Part shown: piece by piece, positions 18,707 through 27,834 of the stretch | Layout: each line of letters starts with the position of its first letter | How positions within the stretch are numbered: position 1 is the stretch's first letter | Source of the DNA: Prado023 sp963774745 | GTDB taxonomy: Bacteria > Actinomycetota > Actinomycetes > S36-B12 > CAIYMF01 | Assembly (NCBI GenBank): GCA_963774745.1 | Contig: CAVZGE010000007.1 | Coordinates: 1 to 64,000, forward strand | DNA: 64,000 nucleotides | Reading direction: 5' to 3' | Translations under genes and position numbers: made by a program | The notes under the pieces: generated by a model | Told to the model about the DNA's origin: nothing | Database searches by the model: none | Seen by the model: the letters and a program-made list of their open reading frames with translations, nothing else

Positions 18707-18972
18707 GACGCTCCTCCTTCGACGCCAGTCCCGGACGTCTTCCGGAACGTGGATCCACCCGCGGGTGGACACTTCGAGTGTCAGACCCCGCGCCCGGGCC
18801 GCACATCCGGGCCAGCCACGCCCATCGACCGTGCTAGCACGTACGGTGGGCGGCCACCGGGCTCCTCAGCGTTGCAGCGCCCAAGCAAGACCCGCGGCGC
18901 GCCCGGGCGCGGGTTCGGCACCTCGCCGAGACGGCAAGCGAGGCCGCCAACCTGCGGGCGGTCGACAGCGCC

Positions 18973-19644
18973 TCAGTGGGGGGTGAGGCCGAACTGGTCA
19001 GCGATGACCACAAGGTCCCGGTGCCGGTTGTCGATCGGTGTGACGGTGGATGTGGTGAGTAGGGCGCCGTCGAAGATGGCCCAGCACTCCCATTGCCGTC
19101 CGAGGCGGGATTCGTAGCGGATGCCGCCGTAACGGGGTTGGCCGTCGTCATCGGTGCGGGAGTAGATCCAGGAGGCCAGTACCCGGGTGAGCCTCCTGTT
19201 CGCGCTGTACACGGAGCCCCGGTCGAGTTCGTCCACGCCCAGCGGGGCCAACTCCCCGTGGAGCTGGGGCCCGAGGGCCACCAGGGTGCTCGTGTTATCG
19301 ATGTCGACGAAGGGAAGCGGTGCCGCCAGCGCGAAGCTGACAAGGCGGCGGTCCTCCCGCCACGCTGCCGGGATGCCGCCCGGGTCCATGTAGCCGGGGT
19401 CCTCCCGCACGGCCGCTGCCACGGCCGGCGACGGGCGGAACCGAGCCAACGTCTCAGCGAAGCAGCCCTGGATGGTGGTGGCCGCGTAGAGCACCCCTCC
19501 CCCGGGCACGTCGAACCTGTTCCCGGCCCGCGCCAACGTGGCGTCGGTCTGGCTGATCCGGGCGAACCGCATCGGATCCTCGCGTCGGCCGATCCGCCAC
19601 AACCGGTCCGGTGGGACCACCAAGGTTAGGCCTGGCACCCTCAC
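18973..19644 (-). CDS. RES-domain toxin
   Basis: 223 residues. RES domain family: the Arg in RLWRIGRRED, the Glu in AATTIQGCFAETLARF, and the Ser-containing segment RVLASWIYSRTDDDG supply the R-E-S triad (positions approximate). Known RES toxins (ParT, MbcT, Xre-RES systems) modify or degrade NAD+ or ADP-ribosylate targets. The GTG start overlaps the antitoxin stop (GTGA), the usual antitoxin-first order. Cytoplasmic. Confidence 0.85.
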   Translation of the reverse strand: MRVPGLTLVVPPDRLWRIGRREDPMRFARISQTDATLARAGNRFDVPGGGVLYAATTIQGCFAETLARFRPSPAVAAAVREDPGYMDPGGIPAAWREDRRLVSFALAAPLPFVDIDNTSTLVALGPQLHGELAPLGVDELDRGSVYSANRRLTRVLASWIYSRTDDDGQPRYGGIRYESRLGRQWECWAIFDGALLTTSTVTPIDNRHRDLVVIADQFGLTPH

Positions 19645-20003
19645 CCACCCGCCGCGAACGCGCGAGCCGCGGCCAGCGTCTCGCGCAGGTCACCCTCGGC
19701 GATCGCCTCAGCCGGTGCCCGATCATCGAGCTGCGGGTTCATCCCGATGAACCACGCCCGAATCGTCGGCGCTGCCTCGACCGGGCGCAGCAGTTCCAGG
19801 ATCTGATACGCGGCCCGGACCCGGCGCTCTCGATCCAGACCAGGGGCGACCTTGCCGCTGGCCCACCGGTCGACCGTAGTCAACGACACCCCGAACGTGA
19901 ACCCCGCCAACTTGGGACCCAGCAACTCCTTGACCGCCGCAACCTGATCAGTCAGAGCCACCTGCGCACCCGCGGCGTGACTGGAACGAGTCGTCGTCGA
20001 CAT
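19641..20003 (-). CDS. Xre/MbcA-type antitoxin of the RES pair
   Basis: 120 residues. The ATG at 20003 is chosen since AGGAGG lies nine bases upstream. The helix-turn-helix-like part is LAGFTFGVSLTTVDRWASGK. The C-terminal toxin-binding region (AAYQILELLRPVEAAPTIRA, then FIGMNPQLDDRAPAEAI) fits the Xre/MbcA/ParS toxin-binding domain. It should neutralise the RES toxin and repress its own promoter, where palindromes are present at 20020 and 20056. Confidence 0.85.
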   Translation of the reverse strand: MSTTTRSSHAAGAQVALTDQVAAVKELLGPKLAGFTFGVSLTTVDRWASGKVAPGLDRERRVRAAYQILELLRPVEAAPTIRAWFIGMNPQLDDRAPAEAIAEGDLRETLAAARAFAAGG

Positions 20004-20019
20004 CGCCATCACCTCCTGA

Positions 20020-20070
20020 ACGCTAGCGTAACCCATATGCAGCCAGCGTGCCCCTACTAATGCCGTTAGT
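20020..20070 (-). promoter_or_regulatory. Candidate operators of the RES/Xre module
   Basis: A perfect 10-bp palindrome ACGCTAGCGT (20020-20029) just upstream of the antitoxin ribosome site, and an inverted repeat ACTAA-tgccg-TTAGT at 20056-20070. The position is right for autorepression by the Xre antitoxin. Seen in sequence; the binding role is inferred. Confidence 0.45.
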
Positions 20071-20229
20071 CTTGCAGCCTAAATGTGGCACTCACGAGTA
20101 TGCCAAGGTCAGCGCTGTCGACTGGTCGCAGAAGGGATCGTCGCCGCCCTCGCCACCACGTCGAAGCCACCGCCGGGTCTCGGGCCATCGGCCGATCACT
20201 GGCGACGGGCCGGGCCGCGGGGTGCCCCG

Positions 20230-20320
20230 ACTGGGCTACAAACTGGGCTACGACGAAGCGCCGATCTTGAGATCGCCCACCCCATAGATGATCCCGCCCC
20301 CGTCGGGGCAGTGGATGGAT
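20230..20320 (+). repeat. Interspersed intergenic repeat, copy 4 (degenerate)
   Basis: Type A. The leader doublet ACTGGGCTACAAACTGGGCTA is well kept, block 1 is GAGATCGCCCACCCCATAGA, but block 2 has decayed (GTGGATGGATTCGCGGTG). It lies in the gap between the toxin-antitoxin operon and the small secreted-protein genes. Confidence 0.75.
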
Positions 20321-20760
20321 TCGCGGTGCAAGGAATGACGTCGTGGCCTTGCCCAGGCAACCCCCAACAGGCGACCATCGACGTTCCCCCGGCTCCCACG
20401 CGAATCCCCTGTCTGCGGCGGGCCCAGCCCACTGACTCGTACGGCCGGATATTAACAGAGCGCCATTGAGGGATCGGCCAGAGGCAAGCGTGACGAGTCA
20501 GCGGTGGGAGTTCGTTCCGGATCCATCATCGAGCGCTGGTCTCCAGCACCACACCCAGCGCGCACGACGAAGGCCGGTACGCCTCGACAGCGGTTGGGGG
20601 TACTCGACCTGGTGGGGCACACGGCAAGGGACTCGATCGTGGCCGGGCACCGCGCCTGGGCATGCCCGCCCTGCCGCCCTGCTACCGTTCCCGACGCAAC
20701 ACTTCGAGATGGTCGGGCTATCCGGGCATCTCAGGCTCCAGGAATGCGATGGGGGGAACG
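20321..20760. other. Intergenic region without recognised gene
   Basis: 440 bases with only spurious frames. An AT-rich spot GATATTAACAG near 20450 is the only low-GC patch and could be part of a promoter. Nothing else identified. Confidence 0.35.
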
Positions 20761-21234
20761 ATGGGGGAATCGCGGCGGCCGGTGCGGTGGAGGGCCATGA
20801 CCACGGGCGTGCTGCTCGTCTTGGGGGTCACTCTGGCCGGGCCCGGATCGGCGCCAGGCACTTCGTTGCCGGCGAAGACCGGGAACGGCACCCACTACCT
20901 GATCTGGCGCAACGGCTACTGCCCCGGTGGAGACGACCCGGCCGAGTGCGGCGGGGCGATGCGCGTGCAGATCAAGGGCAAGAAGGTTCGTTACCTGCTG
21001 CTGCAGAGTCAGGCGAACGGTGTTGGGACCAAGGGCTGGGCCCGGATCTCGAACAGCAAGGTGAAGGGCACCTGCACGAACGGCTTCGACGACTGGGCCT
21101 GCGAAAACCCGATCGTGCGGTTCTCCGCAAGGGGGAACTTGGTCATCCCGTCGTTCATGAAGCGGGTCTCACGGGCTAAGGCCGTGGCGCTCTACCCGGG
21201 GATCGCGATCTCGAGGACCGGGTGGGAGTCATGA
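20761..21234 (+). CDS. Secreted protein of unknown function
   Basis: 157 residues. ATG 20761 with GGGGGG four bases upstream. Signal peptide (AMTTGVLLVLGVTLAGPG), then a compact Cys-containing domain: GYCPGGDDPAECGGAMRVQI, VKGTCTNGFDDWACENP. The four Cys probably form two disulfides. Its 3' end overlaps the start of the next gene, which also encodes a small Cys-rich secreted protein, so they form a pair. No family recognised. Confidence 0.65.
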   Translation: MGESRRPVRWRAMTTGVLLVLGVTLAGPGSAPGTSLPAKTGNGTHYLIWRNGYCPGGDDPAECGGAMRVQIKGKKVRYLLLQSQANGVGTKGWARISNSKVKGTCTNGFDDWACENPIVRFSARGNLVIPSFMKRVSRAKAVALYPGIAISRTGWES

Positions 21235-21716
21235 ACCGGCGCACTTGGGTCGCGACCTGGGTGCTAGCGGTCGTCGCCGCACTTTGGAGTCCAGGAATGG
21301 CCCCGGCTGTCGCCGCGCCGGCCTCCGACGTCGGTGCCATGTCCCTGGCGGTGTACTGGGAGGTGCCCTACCCGTTCGCAACCTCGCGCACCCGGTGGGA
21401 AGATCCATACTCGGCGGCGCTTACTGGCCCCGAGCGCAGGCTGTACGCGGGCCTTACACCACACTCGGGGTATCAGGTGCGTCGCTTGCAGTGGACTCGG
21501 TGGGGGGCCAGCAAGGTCGTGGGCAAGGGCCAGGCGCGGCTCTGCGACGAGACGTGCGGAAAGTACCGGCCGGTCAAGATCGTTCTGGACCGCAAGGTTG
21601 GGATCTCTTGCGGCGACACCTCGTCGGTTAGCCAGTACCACTACACGCGCTACCGGCTCTACGGGTTCCGCGGCATCGCCAACGGGTCCCGGTTCCCGGC
21701 CGCAACGATCTGCTGA
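21231..21716 (+). CDS. Secreted protein of unknown function, paired with the preceding gene
   Basis: 161 residues. ATG 21231 overlaps the previous stop (ATGA), with GGGAG upstream. Signal peptide (TWVATWVLAVVAALWSPG, cleavage near VAAPAS). The mature part has Tyr/Trp-rich strands (AVYWEVPYPFATSRTRW, GYQVRRLQWTRWG) and four Cys (ARLCDETCGKY, GISCGDTSS, ATIC at the very end). Unknown family; likely co-translated with its partner. Confidence 0.65.
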   Translation: MNRRTWVATWVLAVVAALWSPGMAPAVAAPASDVGAMSLAVYWEVPYPFATSRTRWEDPYSAALTGPERRLYAGLTPHSGYQVRRLQWTRWGASKVVGKGQARLCDETCGKYRPVKIVLDRKVGISCGDTSSVSQYHYTRYRLYGFRGIANGSRFPAATIC

Positions 21717-21779
21717 CGACCCAATGCGTCCCGGCGTCCATCGGGGCGAGACCGCCTGGGCTCGACGGTCACTCCCCAC

Positions 21780-21885
21780 ACATTTGGGCTACAAATTGGG
21801 CTACAAGGTCAGTCCGGATATCGGGATCGCCCACCCCATCGTCGTTCCCGCCCCGCGCCCCGCGGTGAACTCCATACCGCGCCCG
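21780..21885 (+). repeat. Interspersed intergenic repeat, copy 5
   Basis: Type A, well preserved: ACATTTGGGCTACAAATTGG then GCTACAAGGTCAG, TATCGGGATCGCCCACCCCA, and block 2 inside a stem GCGGT-gaactccat-ACCGC. It sits between two converging genes. Nearly identical in its first 45 bases to copy 6 (31087), so these two are likely the youngest or best-kept copies. Confidence 0.9.
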
Positions 21886-22292
21886 TTGTGTCGATAGGCG
21901 GGGCGGCCGATCGCAGCCGCTACCTGAGCAGCTCGTCAAGCGGGACACTGGGGGTGCGGGAAGCGTTCGCCGGTCCCGAGGGTGAAGGGCTGAGCAGCCC
22001 CAGACGAGGACAGAGGGAGCGTGCACCTGTCGACCGGATGCCCGAGTTGAAGGAGCCTAGGACTGCGCTGGCCTCGGCCGTCGACCTGCGAGTGTTGGCC
22101 GAGCAGCGAAGTACGAGTCGGGGCGACGTTGCGTTCACCACCTGGACCGCCACCTGGGCAGTGCGGTGGATTCGGTCGTACTGCGGCGGGAGCAGCCTCA
22201 GATCACTCGGTTCGTGCCCACCCACAGCATTGCTGCGGGACGTCGGCCGAGGCGTGTCTCATCGGGGTCCTGACTGCCGTCGCGCCAGACAT
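21886..22292. other. Intergenic region without recognised gene
   Basis: About 400 bases between repeat copy 5 and the metalloprotease 3' end. Open frames exist on both strands, but none has a ribosome site with a plausible protein. Nothing identified. Confidence 0.35.
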
Positions 22293-23390
22293 TCACGGGG
22301 TCCTGCATGGTTGTGCTCCGAGGGTGGCCAGGCCGGTTCGGTCGCCGGCCCCCCATCCGGGGGTGTTCGAGGGGCCGATCGTGCCGTACATCAGTTGCAC
22401 GTTTCCGGCGGCGTGGCCCATCCCGACGGCGTGCCCGAGCTCGTGCGTATACACTCCGGTGCGCTGGCCTTCGAGCCCACCGCTCAACTGGCTGGTGACG
22501 CTCCTGTCGATAACGGCCCGCCCCCGCACAGCCCAGTGGAAGTCGGCCCCTGTGAAGATCAGCCCGCCGTACCCGGCCATAGCGCCGTTCAAATAGGACG
22601 ACTCCCGGGTCGACGCAAATGCGAAGACGATGTCGATCCCATCTGGGTACGGCCCAGGGCTGGGTAGGGTGGGCATGTAGCTGGTTGGCCCGGCGTAACG
22701 CAGCGGCAGTCCAGACGTCGCCGCAACGCTTTTGATCGCGGCCACGACCAGGTCCAGATCCTCGGCAGGCCCCGAGCTCATATTCACAGCCACGTCGATC
22801 GGAGTGCACTTATCCCACGTGATCGGCAGTGCGGGGTTGTCCTTCTGCGTGATCAGGTAGGCGTAGTCGTCGGCGAGTCCCTGGTCCCGCACGGGTGCCG
22901 GCTCGGGCGGGGGTTGGGCGGTTCCAGGCGCGGGTGCGGTTATGGGTGGGCTTGGGGGACTGGGTGCGGGGCTGGTGATTTCCACGGTGAGCTGCTGGGA
23001 CTTGCGCTTGGCCTTGTACAGCACCACGGTGCGCTTGGCGCCGTCTGCAGGCGCTGTGCAGGTCAGGTTCACAGCCACGTACACCGAACGTCGCGCCGCC
23101 TTGGCGCGCTTCCATCCGGACCTCGTGCACCTGACCTGCGTGGGCGTTCGGACCTTCAACTGGCTCTTGGACCTCAGCTTCCAGGCGGTCGGAAGAGCGA
23201 CCGTGCTCCGGACGGTGCCGGCCTGCACGGTGGCTGCCGCTCCGACCTCTTCGGCGCTGGAGTCCCCCGCCCCGAACAAGACAGCCGGCCTTGAATAGAT
23301 GACGGCAGGATCGGAGGGAACTGGGGGCGCGGCAATGAAGGCAGCGCACAGCCCGAGGGCCAGCGTGGCAGACAGCAGACGGCCCTTCAT
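22293..23390 (-). CDS. Secreted matrixin-like zinc metalloprotease
   Basis: 365 residues. Signal peptide (MKGRLLSATLALGLCAAFIA), an about 100-residue Lys-rich beta domain (residues 55-145), a Pro-rich linker, and a C-terminal protease domain with zinc motif THELGHAVGMGHA (HExxHxxGxxH) and a downstream Met-turn in VQLMYGTIG. This is the astacin/matrixin metzincin pattern. It would act outside the cell. A paralogous protease domain is encoded 2.2 kb further along (25563-26540): both end in a GDRTGLA.LG..PC stretch. Confidence 0.85.
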   Translation of the reverse strand: MKGRLLSATLALGLCAAFIAAPPVPSDPAVIYSRPAVLFGAGDSSAEEVGAAATVQAGTVRSTVALPTAWKLRSKSQLKVRTPTQVRCTRSGWKRAKAARRSVYVAVNLTCTAPADGAKRTVVLYKAKRKSQQLTVEITSPAPSPPSPPITAPAPGTAQPPPEPAPVRDQGLADDYAYLITQKDNPALPITWDKCTPIDVAVNMSSGPAEDLDLVVAAIKSVAATSGLPLRYAGPTSYMPTLPSPGPYPDGIDIVFAFASTRESSYLNGAMAGYGGLIFTGADFHWAVRGRAVIDRSVTSQLSGGLEGQRTGVYTHELGHAVGMGHAAGNVQLMYGTIGPSNTPGWGAGDRTGLATLGAQPCRTP

Positions 23391-23664
23391 CTTGTCTGAG
23401 TTGTCGGCCGGGCACGAAGGGCAAGCAAGCTATGAGCACCGTTCGGCGTAACGGGTTCCCGGGATCCCCCCCGCTGCCTCAGCACCCCGCCGATGACGTT
23501 GCCTTCGCAGGGCGCAGCAAATGCCTTCGCTCCCTTGTGGTCCACGTCGCCGGAGATGTCAGACCCACGCCCACAATGCGGGGTAGGAACGCAGCAGGCT
23601 GGGCACCCGGCTCGCTCCGCTCCCGGGCACGTTCGAGCGTTGAGGGCGCTAGCTGCGCCGCGGC

Positions 23665-24190
23665 CGAGGGTCATCGCTCTGTCAGACCCCCTGGGCAGGG
23701 CAGTTCGTGTTCGCGGAGCACGGCGCCCAAATGGACCCGAACCCGTACGTGCAGGCCGCCCCGGAGCGTGGCAGCGGCTGGTACTGCGAGGTGGTGGAAG
23801 TCCACGAAGGTCGACATCTCCGCGATGCAGATCCGCAACGGGGCTAAGGCCCGCGACGACCGGCTGGACGGCTACCAGTGGCACCCCCGGCAGACCAAGT
23901 ACCGCAATCTCGACGAGGCGATCGCCGATTACCAGTGCGTTGAGCCCGCCCCGGCGCCAGTGCAGCCCGTCGTAGCACCTGTGACGCCCATTGCTGGACC
24001 TGTGGACCCGGCACCGCAACCGGTGGCCAACACGTACCAGGAGCGAGCCAACCTTCCCGTGTCGAGCATCAACCCAGACCTCGACTGTGGTGACATCCCG
24101 ACCCAGTACAAGCCCATCAGGATCACCGGACCCGACTACCACGCCCTCGACCGCGACGGCGACGGCGACGTCCTGGGCTGCGACGTCTGA
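23665..24190 (+). pseudogene. Excalibur-domain protein gene, frameshifted
   Basis: The 3' half encodes DGYQWHPRQTKYRNLDEAIA, a Pro/Val linker, and a C-terminal excalibur Ca2+-binding-like domain: NPDLDCGDIPTQYKPIRI ... LDRDGDGDVLGCDV (D-D-D loop and paired Cys). Upstream, a different frame reads GQFVFAEHGAQMDPNPYVQA and GSGWYCEVVEVHE, which would fit the same protein. The frames meet near 23805, and I see no start with a ribosome site. Read as a broken gene; an internal ATG at 23825 could give a shortened product. Confidence 0.5.
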
Positions 24191-24276
24191 CGACGCACCT
24201 CATTCTCGGGCCAGTCGGGCGATCGGCGACTCCTGCCCACCTGTGACCTCAGCTGGCTCGGTACAATCTGCCAACG

Positions 24277-25386
24277 GTGAGAACGGGGCTTGGGGTGCGA
24301 CGGGGACTGGCAGCAGCAAGCAGCGCCTTGGCTGTCGTCGCCCTCATCGGCTTCCCCGCACACTCCGCACCGGCGGTTGCCGCGCCAGCAAGCGCCGGTG
24401 CGGCAGCAGCCGCCTCCGGGGCACCGGCGGCCAGGAGGCCGGCCGCGCGGATCAACGCCACTGGGAAGCTGCTGACCACCGGCCGGGTCCATGTCCTGGT
24501 CACCAGCAACGCGCGCCACGCCCAGGTTCGCTACCGCACCGCGTCCGGCACCCGGCGGACGGTCACCAAGCGGCTCACCCGGCGGACCGCCCGCTTCACC
24601 CTCCCTCGAGGTGCACAGTCCATCCGCGCACGGGGGAAGGCGACCCCGCGCCTGCGGGCCAGCGCCTGGATGTCGGTCTCGCTACCGTCCCCCGTTGCGC
24701 CGCCGGCCGTCCCCGCAATCCCCGAACCGCCGCCCACCGCCACCCCGGTGCCATTGCCGACCACGCCGACGGTAGCCCGCTCCAGCGGCCCCGCCGGCTA
24801 CTCGACCGCCGTGTTCGGCCTACACTGCCCCTCTGCCCCGTCAGGGCAGAAGGCCGTGTGGGTGGTCATCTGGCCCGATGGGCGGATTGCGAGCATCTAC
24901 TGGTCCAGCGAGGGCCGACCACTCGGAGGGTTCACGGTCCCTGCGTACCAACCCGTCGGGCCCGCTCGGGTCGCCGTGGACTGCCGCTACATCCTCGCCG
25001 ACCAAGCCCTCGATGCCGCCAGATCGGCCCCCGTTGTGGTCGCCTACCCGTTCGACGTGACGGTCAACGCCCCCCAGCCGACGCTGGTCGCTGATGTCGA
25101 TCACGCCCAGCCCGGTCAGGTCATCCAAGTGACCCAGGTCGGGGACTGCGGCAACCAGCCGACCGCAGGCGCCTACTGGTGGCTGTCGGCGTCCGACGGG
25201 TCAATCAACCCCACCATCCTCGGCGAGCCTCCAGTCGGCCCCACCGGCGCCTGGGGGCCGGTCAGCATCACCCTGCCCGCGACCCCGATGCCCTCCGGAT
25301 CGTGGTACCAGTTGACTGCCACGTGCACGGCTGCCGACCAGAACTCCTGGGTCGGCTACGCACCCCTGCGCCTACCGGTCGGGTAA
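24277..25386 (+). CDS. Secreted multi-domain protein of unknown function
   Basis: 369 residues from GTG 24277. Signal peptide (SALAVVALIGFPAHSAPAVA), Ala-rich linker, a small basic beta domain (VHVLVTSNARHAQVRYRTAS ... RARGKATPRLRASAWMSV), a Pro-rich linker, then a C-terminal domain (residues about 170-369) with Cys residues at VFGLHCPS, AVDCRYI, VGDCGNQ and TATCTAA. Reads like an envelope or surface-binding protein. No family recognised. Confidence 0.65.
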   Translation: MRTGLGVRRGLAAASSALAVVALIGFPAHSAPAVAAPASAGAAAAASGAPAARRPAARINATGKLLTTGRVHVLVTSNARHAQVRYRTASGTRRTVTKRLTRRTARFTLPRGAQSIRARGKATPRLRASAWMSVSLPSPVAPPAVPAIPEPPPTATPVPLPTTPTVARSSGPAGYSTAVFGLHCPSAPSGQKAVWVVIWPDGRIASIYWSSEGRPLGGFTVPAYQPVGPARVAVDCRYILADQALDAARSAPVVVAYPFDVTVNAPQPTLVADVDHAQPGQVIQVTQVGDCGNQPTAGAYWWLSASDGSINPTILGEPPVGPTGAWGPVSITLPATPMPSGSWYQLTATCTAADQNSWVGYAPLRLPVG

Positions 25387-25562
25387 CCCCGCCAAGCGAG
25401 AGACGGGGCGAGCCCGCTCCCCGCTTTGCCCGTTGACGACCCCAGCAACAGGACAACTGACATACCTGCGGGCAGCGCATCGGACACCGCTCACCCGGGG
25501 ACCCGGATGTTGGCCCCCGGTCCAGCGCGGGCCCCCCAGCGGCCAGGTTCCCGGAAGGAGGG

Positions 25563-26540
25563 TCAGAGGTCGGGTTGGCAGGGGCCTTGTCCGAGGAGGG
25601 CCAGGCCGGTGCGGTCCCCGTTGGCGTATTTGGTGACTCCGGCGTTGCCGCGGGGGAACATCAGTTGGTCGTCGTGTTCGGTGTGCGCGAGCCCGACCAG
25701 GTGTCCGAGTTCGTGCATGATCACCGCCCGGGCGACGGGTTCGCCCATCGTGGTGCGGATCTCGTCGATCTTGACCGGGTCCAGGGCCACAGTCCCGGAA
25801 ACGTAGGCGGTGTCTGTGCCGTCGCCGCTGGCCACCCGGTACGGCCCGGCTTCGCCGGCGATGTCCACCCCGAAGTCCGGGACCTCCGCGGGGGTGGCCC
25901 AGGTGATCAGCACCGGTGCCCATCGGTCGCCGTACCGGTCCGACTGGTACACGGCACGTTCCTGGGACGGGGCCTCGTCGGTGGCCCCGTCGTCGACGAA
26001 CACCAGCCCGGTGGCCTTGCCCACTCGCTTCACCGCCGCGGCGATCATCTTCGCCCCACGGGGCGGCGCATTGTCCGGGCGGACCACGTAGTGGATCGGC
26101 CGGCATGGGGAGAAGGTGACCGGGTCCGACCCGTTCGTGGTGCTGGTGAACCGGTACTTGCCGGTGCCGCCGCCGGGCACTGGGGGTGGAGTGGCTAGCG
26201 GTGCCGCGGCTTCCTCCAACCCCGGCGGGGGCGACTCCGGGTCATCGGCCACCGCGGTGCCCGGCGATTGCGGGTCGTCGGCCGCCGCGGTGCCGAACCA
26301 CCCGCGCGGGCCCCCCAGATAGGCGATCGCGAGCAGCGCCCCCACCACGGCCACGGTGAACACGCGGGCCATCCAGCGCCGCCGGCGGGGCGGTGAGTCC
26401 GCCAGAACGGGGGTGGAGCCCGACCGCCAGGCCGTGCCCTGCACCGGTCGTCCGGCCGCCTCATCGATGACCCACTGTGGGATCCGCCCGGAGTCCGACC
26501 GTGGAAGTTCATCCGGCGCCGGCGTTCGCCGCCCGCTCAT
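25563..26540 (-). CDS. Membrane-anchored matrixin-like zinc metalloprotease
   Basis: About 325 residues. The ATG at 26540 has GGGGG six bases upstream. A cytoplasmic basic N-terminus is followed by one membrane helix (VFTVAVVGALLAIAYLGG, about residues 65-83), a Pro/Asp linker, and a protease domain with MHELGHLVGLAHTE (HExxHxxGxxH) and DQLMFPRGN as Met-turn region. The catalytic domain faces outside. It is related to the protease at 22293 but anchored rather than secreted. Confidence 0.85.
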   Translation of the reverse strand: MSGRRTPAPDELPRSDSGRIPQWVIDEAAGRPVQGTAWRSGSTPVLADSPPRRRRWMARVFTVAVVGALLAIAYLGGPRGWFGTAAADDPQSPGTAVADDPESPPPGLEEAAAPLATPPPVPGGGTGKYRFTSTTNGSDPVTFSPCRPIHYVVRPDNAPPRGAKMIAAAVKRVGKATGLVFVDDGATDEAPSQERAVYQSDRYGDRWAPVLITWATPAEVPDFGVDIAGEAGPYRVASGDGTDTAYVSGTVALDPVKIDEIRTTMGEPVARAVIMHELGHLVGLAHTEHDDQLMFPRGNAGVTKYANGDRTGLALLGQGPCQPDL

Positions 26541-26683
26541 GTGCATCCCCCGTCAAGTAGCGCTTGTCCTTCGAACAACGAGGATAGAGCCTCAAACACC
26601 ACCTGCTGCCCCCGACGGTGCCGCCGGTAGCGGGACCGAGTTCACCTGTGCTGTTCCGGCCCCTTAACCCGTACCCGCACCCG

Positions 26684-26926
26684 CTATCCGAGGTCGGGGT
26701 CCTCGCGGACCGTGTTCCCTCGTCGGGTGGGTAGTCGGCGGATCCGGTCGATCGGGACGGGCCCGTCGTCGGGCAGCGCGCGACCGGCGTCGGCCTCGAC
26801 CCCGGCGACGGTGTTCAGCTCGGCGAGGGTGTCCGAGCCGGGGGCCTTGAGTCCGGGGGCGGCGCAGTCGGACCACGGGATCCCGTGCCGGGCGTAGTCG
26901 GCAGGGCTGATCGGCCGGGTCGGCAT
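26684..26926 (-). CDS. Hypothetical protein, probably a gene fragment
   Basis: 80 residues from ATG 26926, with the same frame open further upstream (DQWQAITGEPM). The start of the frame resembles a C-terminal segment I recall from larger actinobacterial proteins of unknown function (P-I-x-A-D-Y-x-R-x-G-[LI]-P-W). No clear ribosome site or complete domain. Most likely a remnant. The rest (TLAELNTVAGVEADAGRALP) is unremarkable. Confidence 0.35.
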   Translation of the reverse strand: MPTRPISPADYARHGIPWSDCAAPGLKAPGSDTLAELNTVAGVEADAGRALPDDGPVPIDRIRRLPTRRGNTVREDPDLG

Positions 26927-27065
26927 GGGTTCGCCGGTGATCGCCTGCCACTGGTCGGGCGCCCGACGGGGTCACCAGCATCCGATCCCTGACCGAGCTT
27001 CCGGCGATCCTCAGCGGGGCGATCAGCGCCGCGGATGGGGGTTCGGGTGCGGCAGGATGCCGGTC

Positions 27066-27809
27066 ATGACGGCCCTGGATCCGCTGGATGCGTCGGCGCG
27101 GGTTGTCGCCGACCGGTTCCCGGAGGCCATCGCGGCGTTCCTCGCGGGCAGTGTCCTCACGTCCCGCAGGACGGACCAGTCCGATCTCGACATCGTGGTG
27201 GTCCTCCCCGGGCCGCCTGCCCCGTTCCGGGACTCGGTGCGGGCCCACGGCTGGGTCGTCGAGTTGTTCGTGCACACCCCGACCTCGATCGCGCACTACT
27301 GGCAGACCGACCGGGTGCAGTGGCGCTGCACGCTGGCCCGGATGTGTGCCGAGGGCCGGCCGTTGGTAGATGTCGGGGGCGCAGGCGGGCGGTTGCAGCA
27401 CGAGGCCCGGGCCCTACTCGAAGCCGGGCCTCCCCCGGTGCCCGCCGCGGAGCTCGACCGCCGCCGCTACATGCTCACTGACTTACTCGATGACCTGCGC
27501 GGCAGCAATGAACCAGTCGAGAACGCCTTCATCGCCGCGGGGCTGATCATGGCCGCCGGGGAGTTGGCTGTCCTGGCCCAGGGCGGGTGGCTTCCTTCAG
27601 GGAAGTGGGTGCCCCGCGCCCTGGCTGCGCTGCCCGGAGACCTCGGCCACGTCCTGGCGGGCGCCGCCCGGGCACTGGCCATCGATGGTGACAAGCAGCC
27701 ACTCGATGACGCCGTCACCGGTGTGCTGCGCCTCGCCGGCGGCCCGCTGACCGAGGGTTACACCGTGGCCGGTGTCGACCCTGATCGCCCAGGGAGGCTC
27801 GCCCCGTGA
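27066..27809 (+). CDS. Nucleotidyltransferase-domain protein
   Basis: 247 residues. The minimal nucleotidyltransferase signature is visible: FLAGSVLTSRRTDQSDLDIV (G-S-x10-D-x-D) near residue 28. A helical C-terminal region follows with NAFIAAGLIMAAGELAVLAQ, resembling a substrate or tRNA-binding helical domain. ATG 27066 is used, since 27057 overlaps a weak AGGA site. It may act on nucleic acid or small molecules; the partner is unclear. Followed after 25 bases by the broken HAD gene. Confidence 0.75.
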   Translation: MTALDPLDASARVVADRFPEAIAAFLAGSVLTSRRTDQSDLDIVVVLPGPPAPFRDSVRAHGWVVELFVHTPTSIAHYWQTDRVQWRCTLARMCAEGRPLVDVGGAGGRLQHEARALLEAGPPPVPAAELDRRRYMLTDLLDDLRGSNEPVENAFIAAGLIMAAGELAVLAQGGWLPSGKWVPRALAALPGDLGHVLAGAARALAIDGDKQPLDDAVTGVLRLAGGPLTEGYTVAGVDPDRPGRLAP

Positions 27810-27834
27810 CCTCCCATGCGCAGCGGACCACGCG

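Noticed and set aside
22293..23390. Long plus-strand frames opposite the metalloprotease and other genes
   Set aside because: They are shadows of GC-rich codons on the opposite strand, with no domains.
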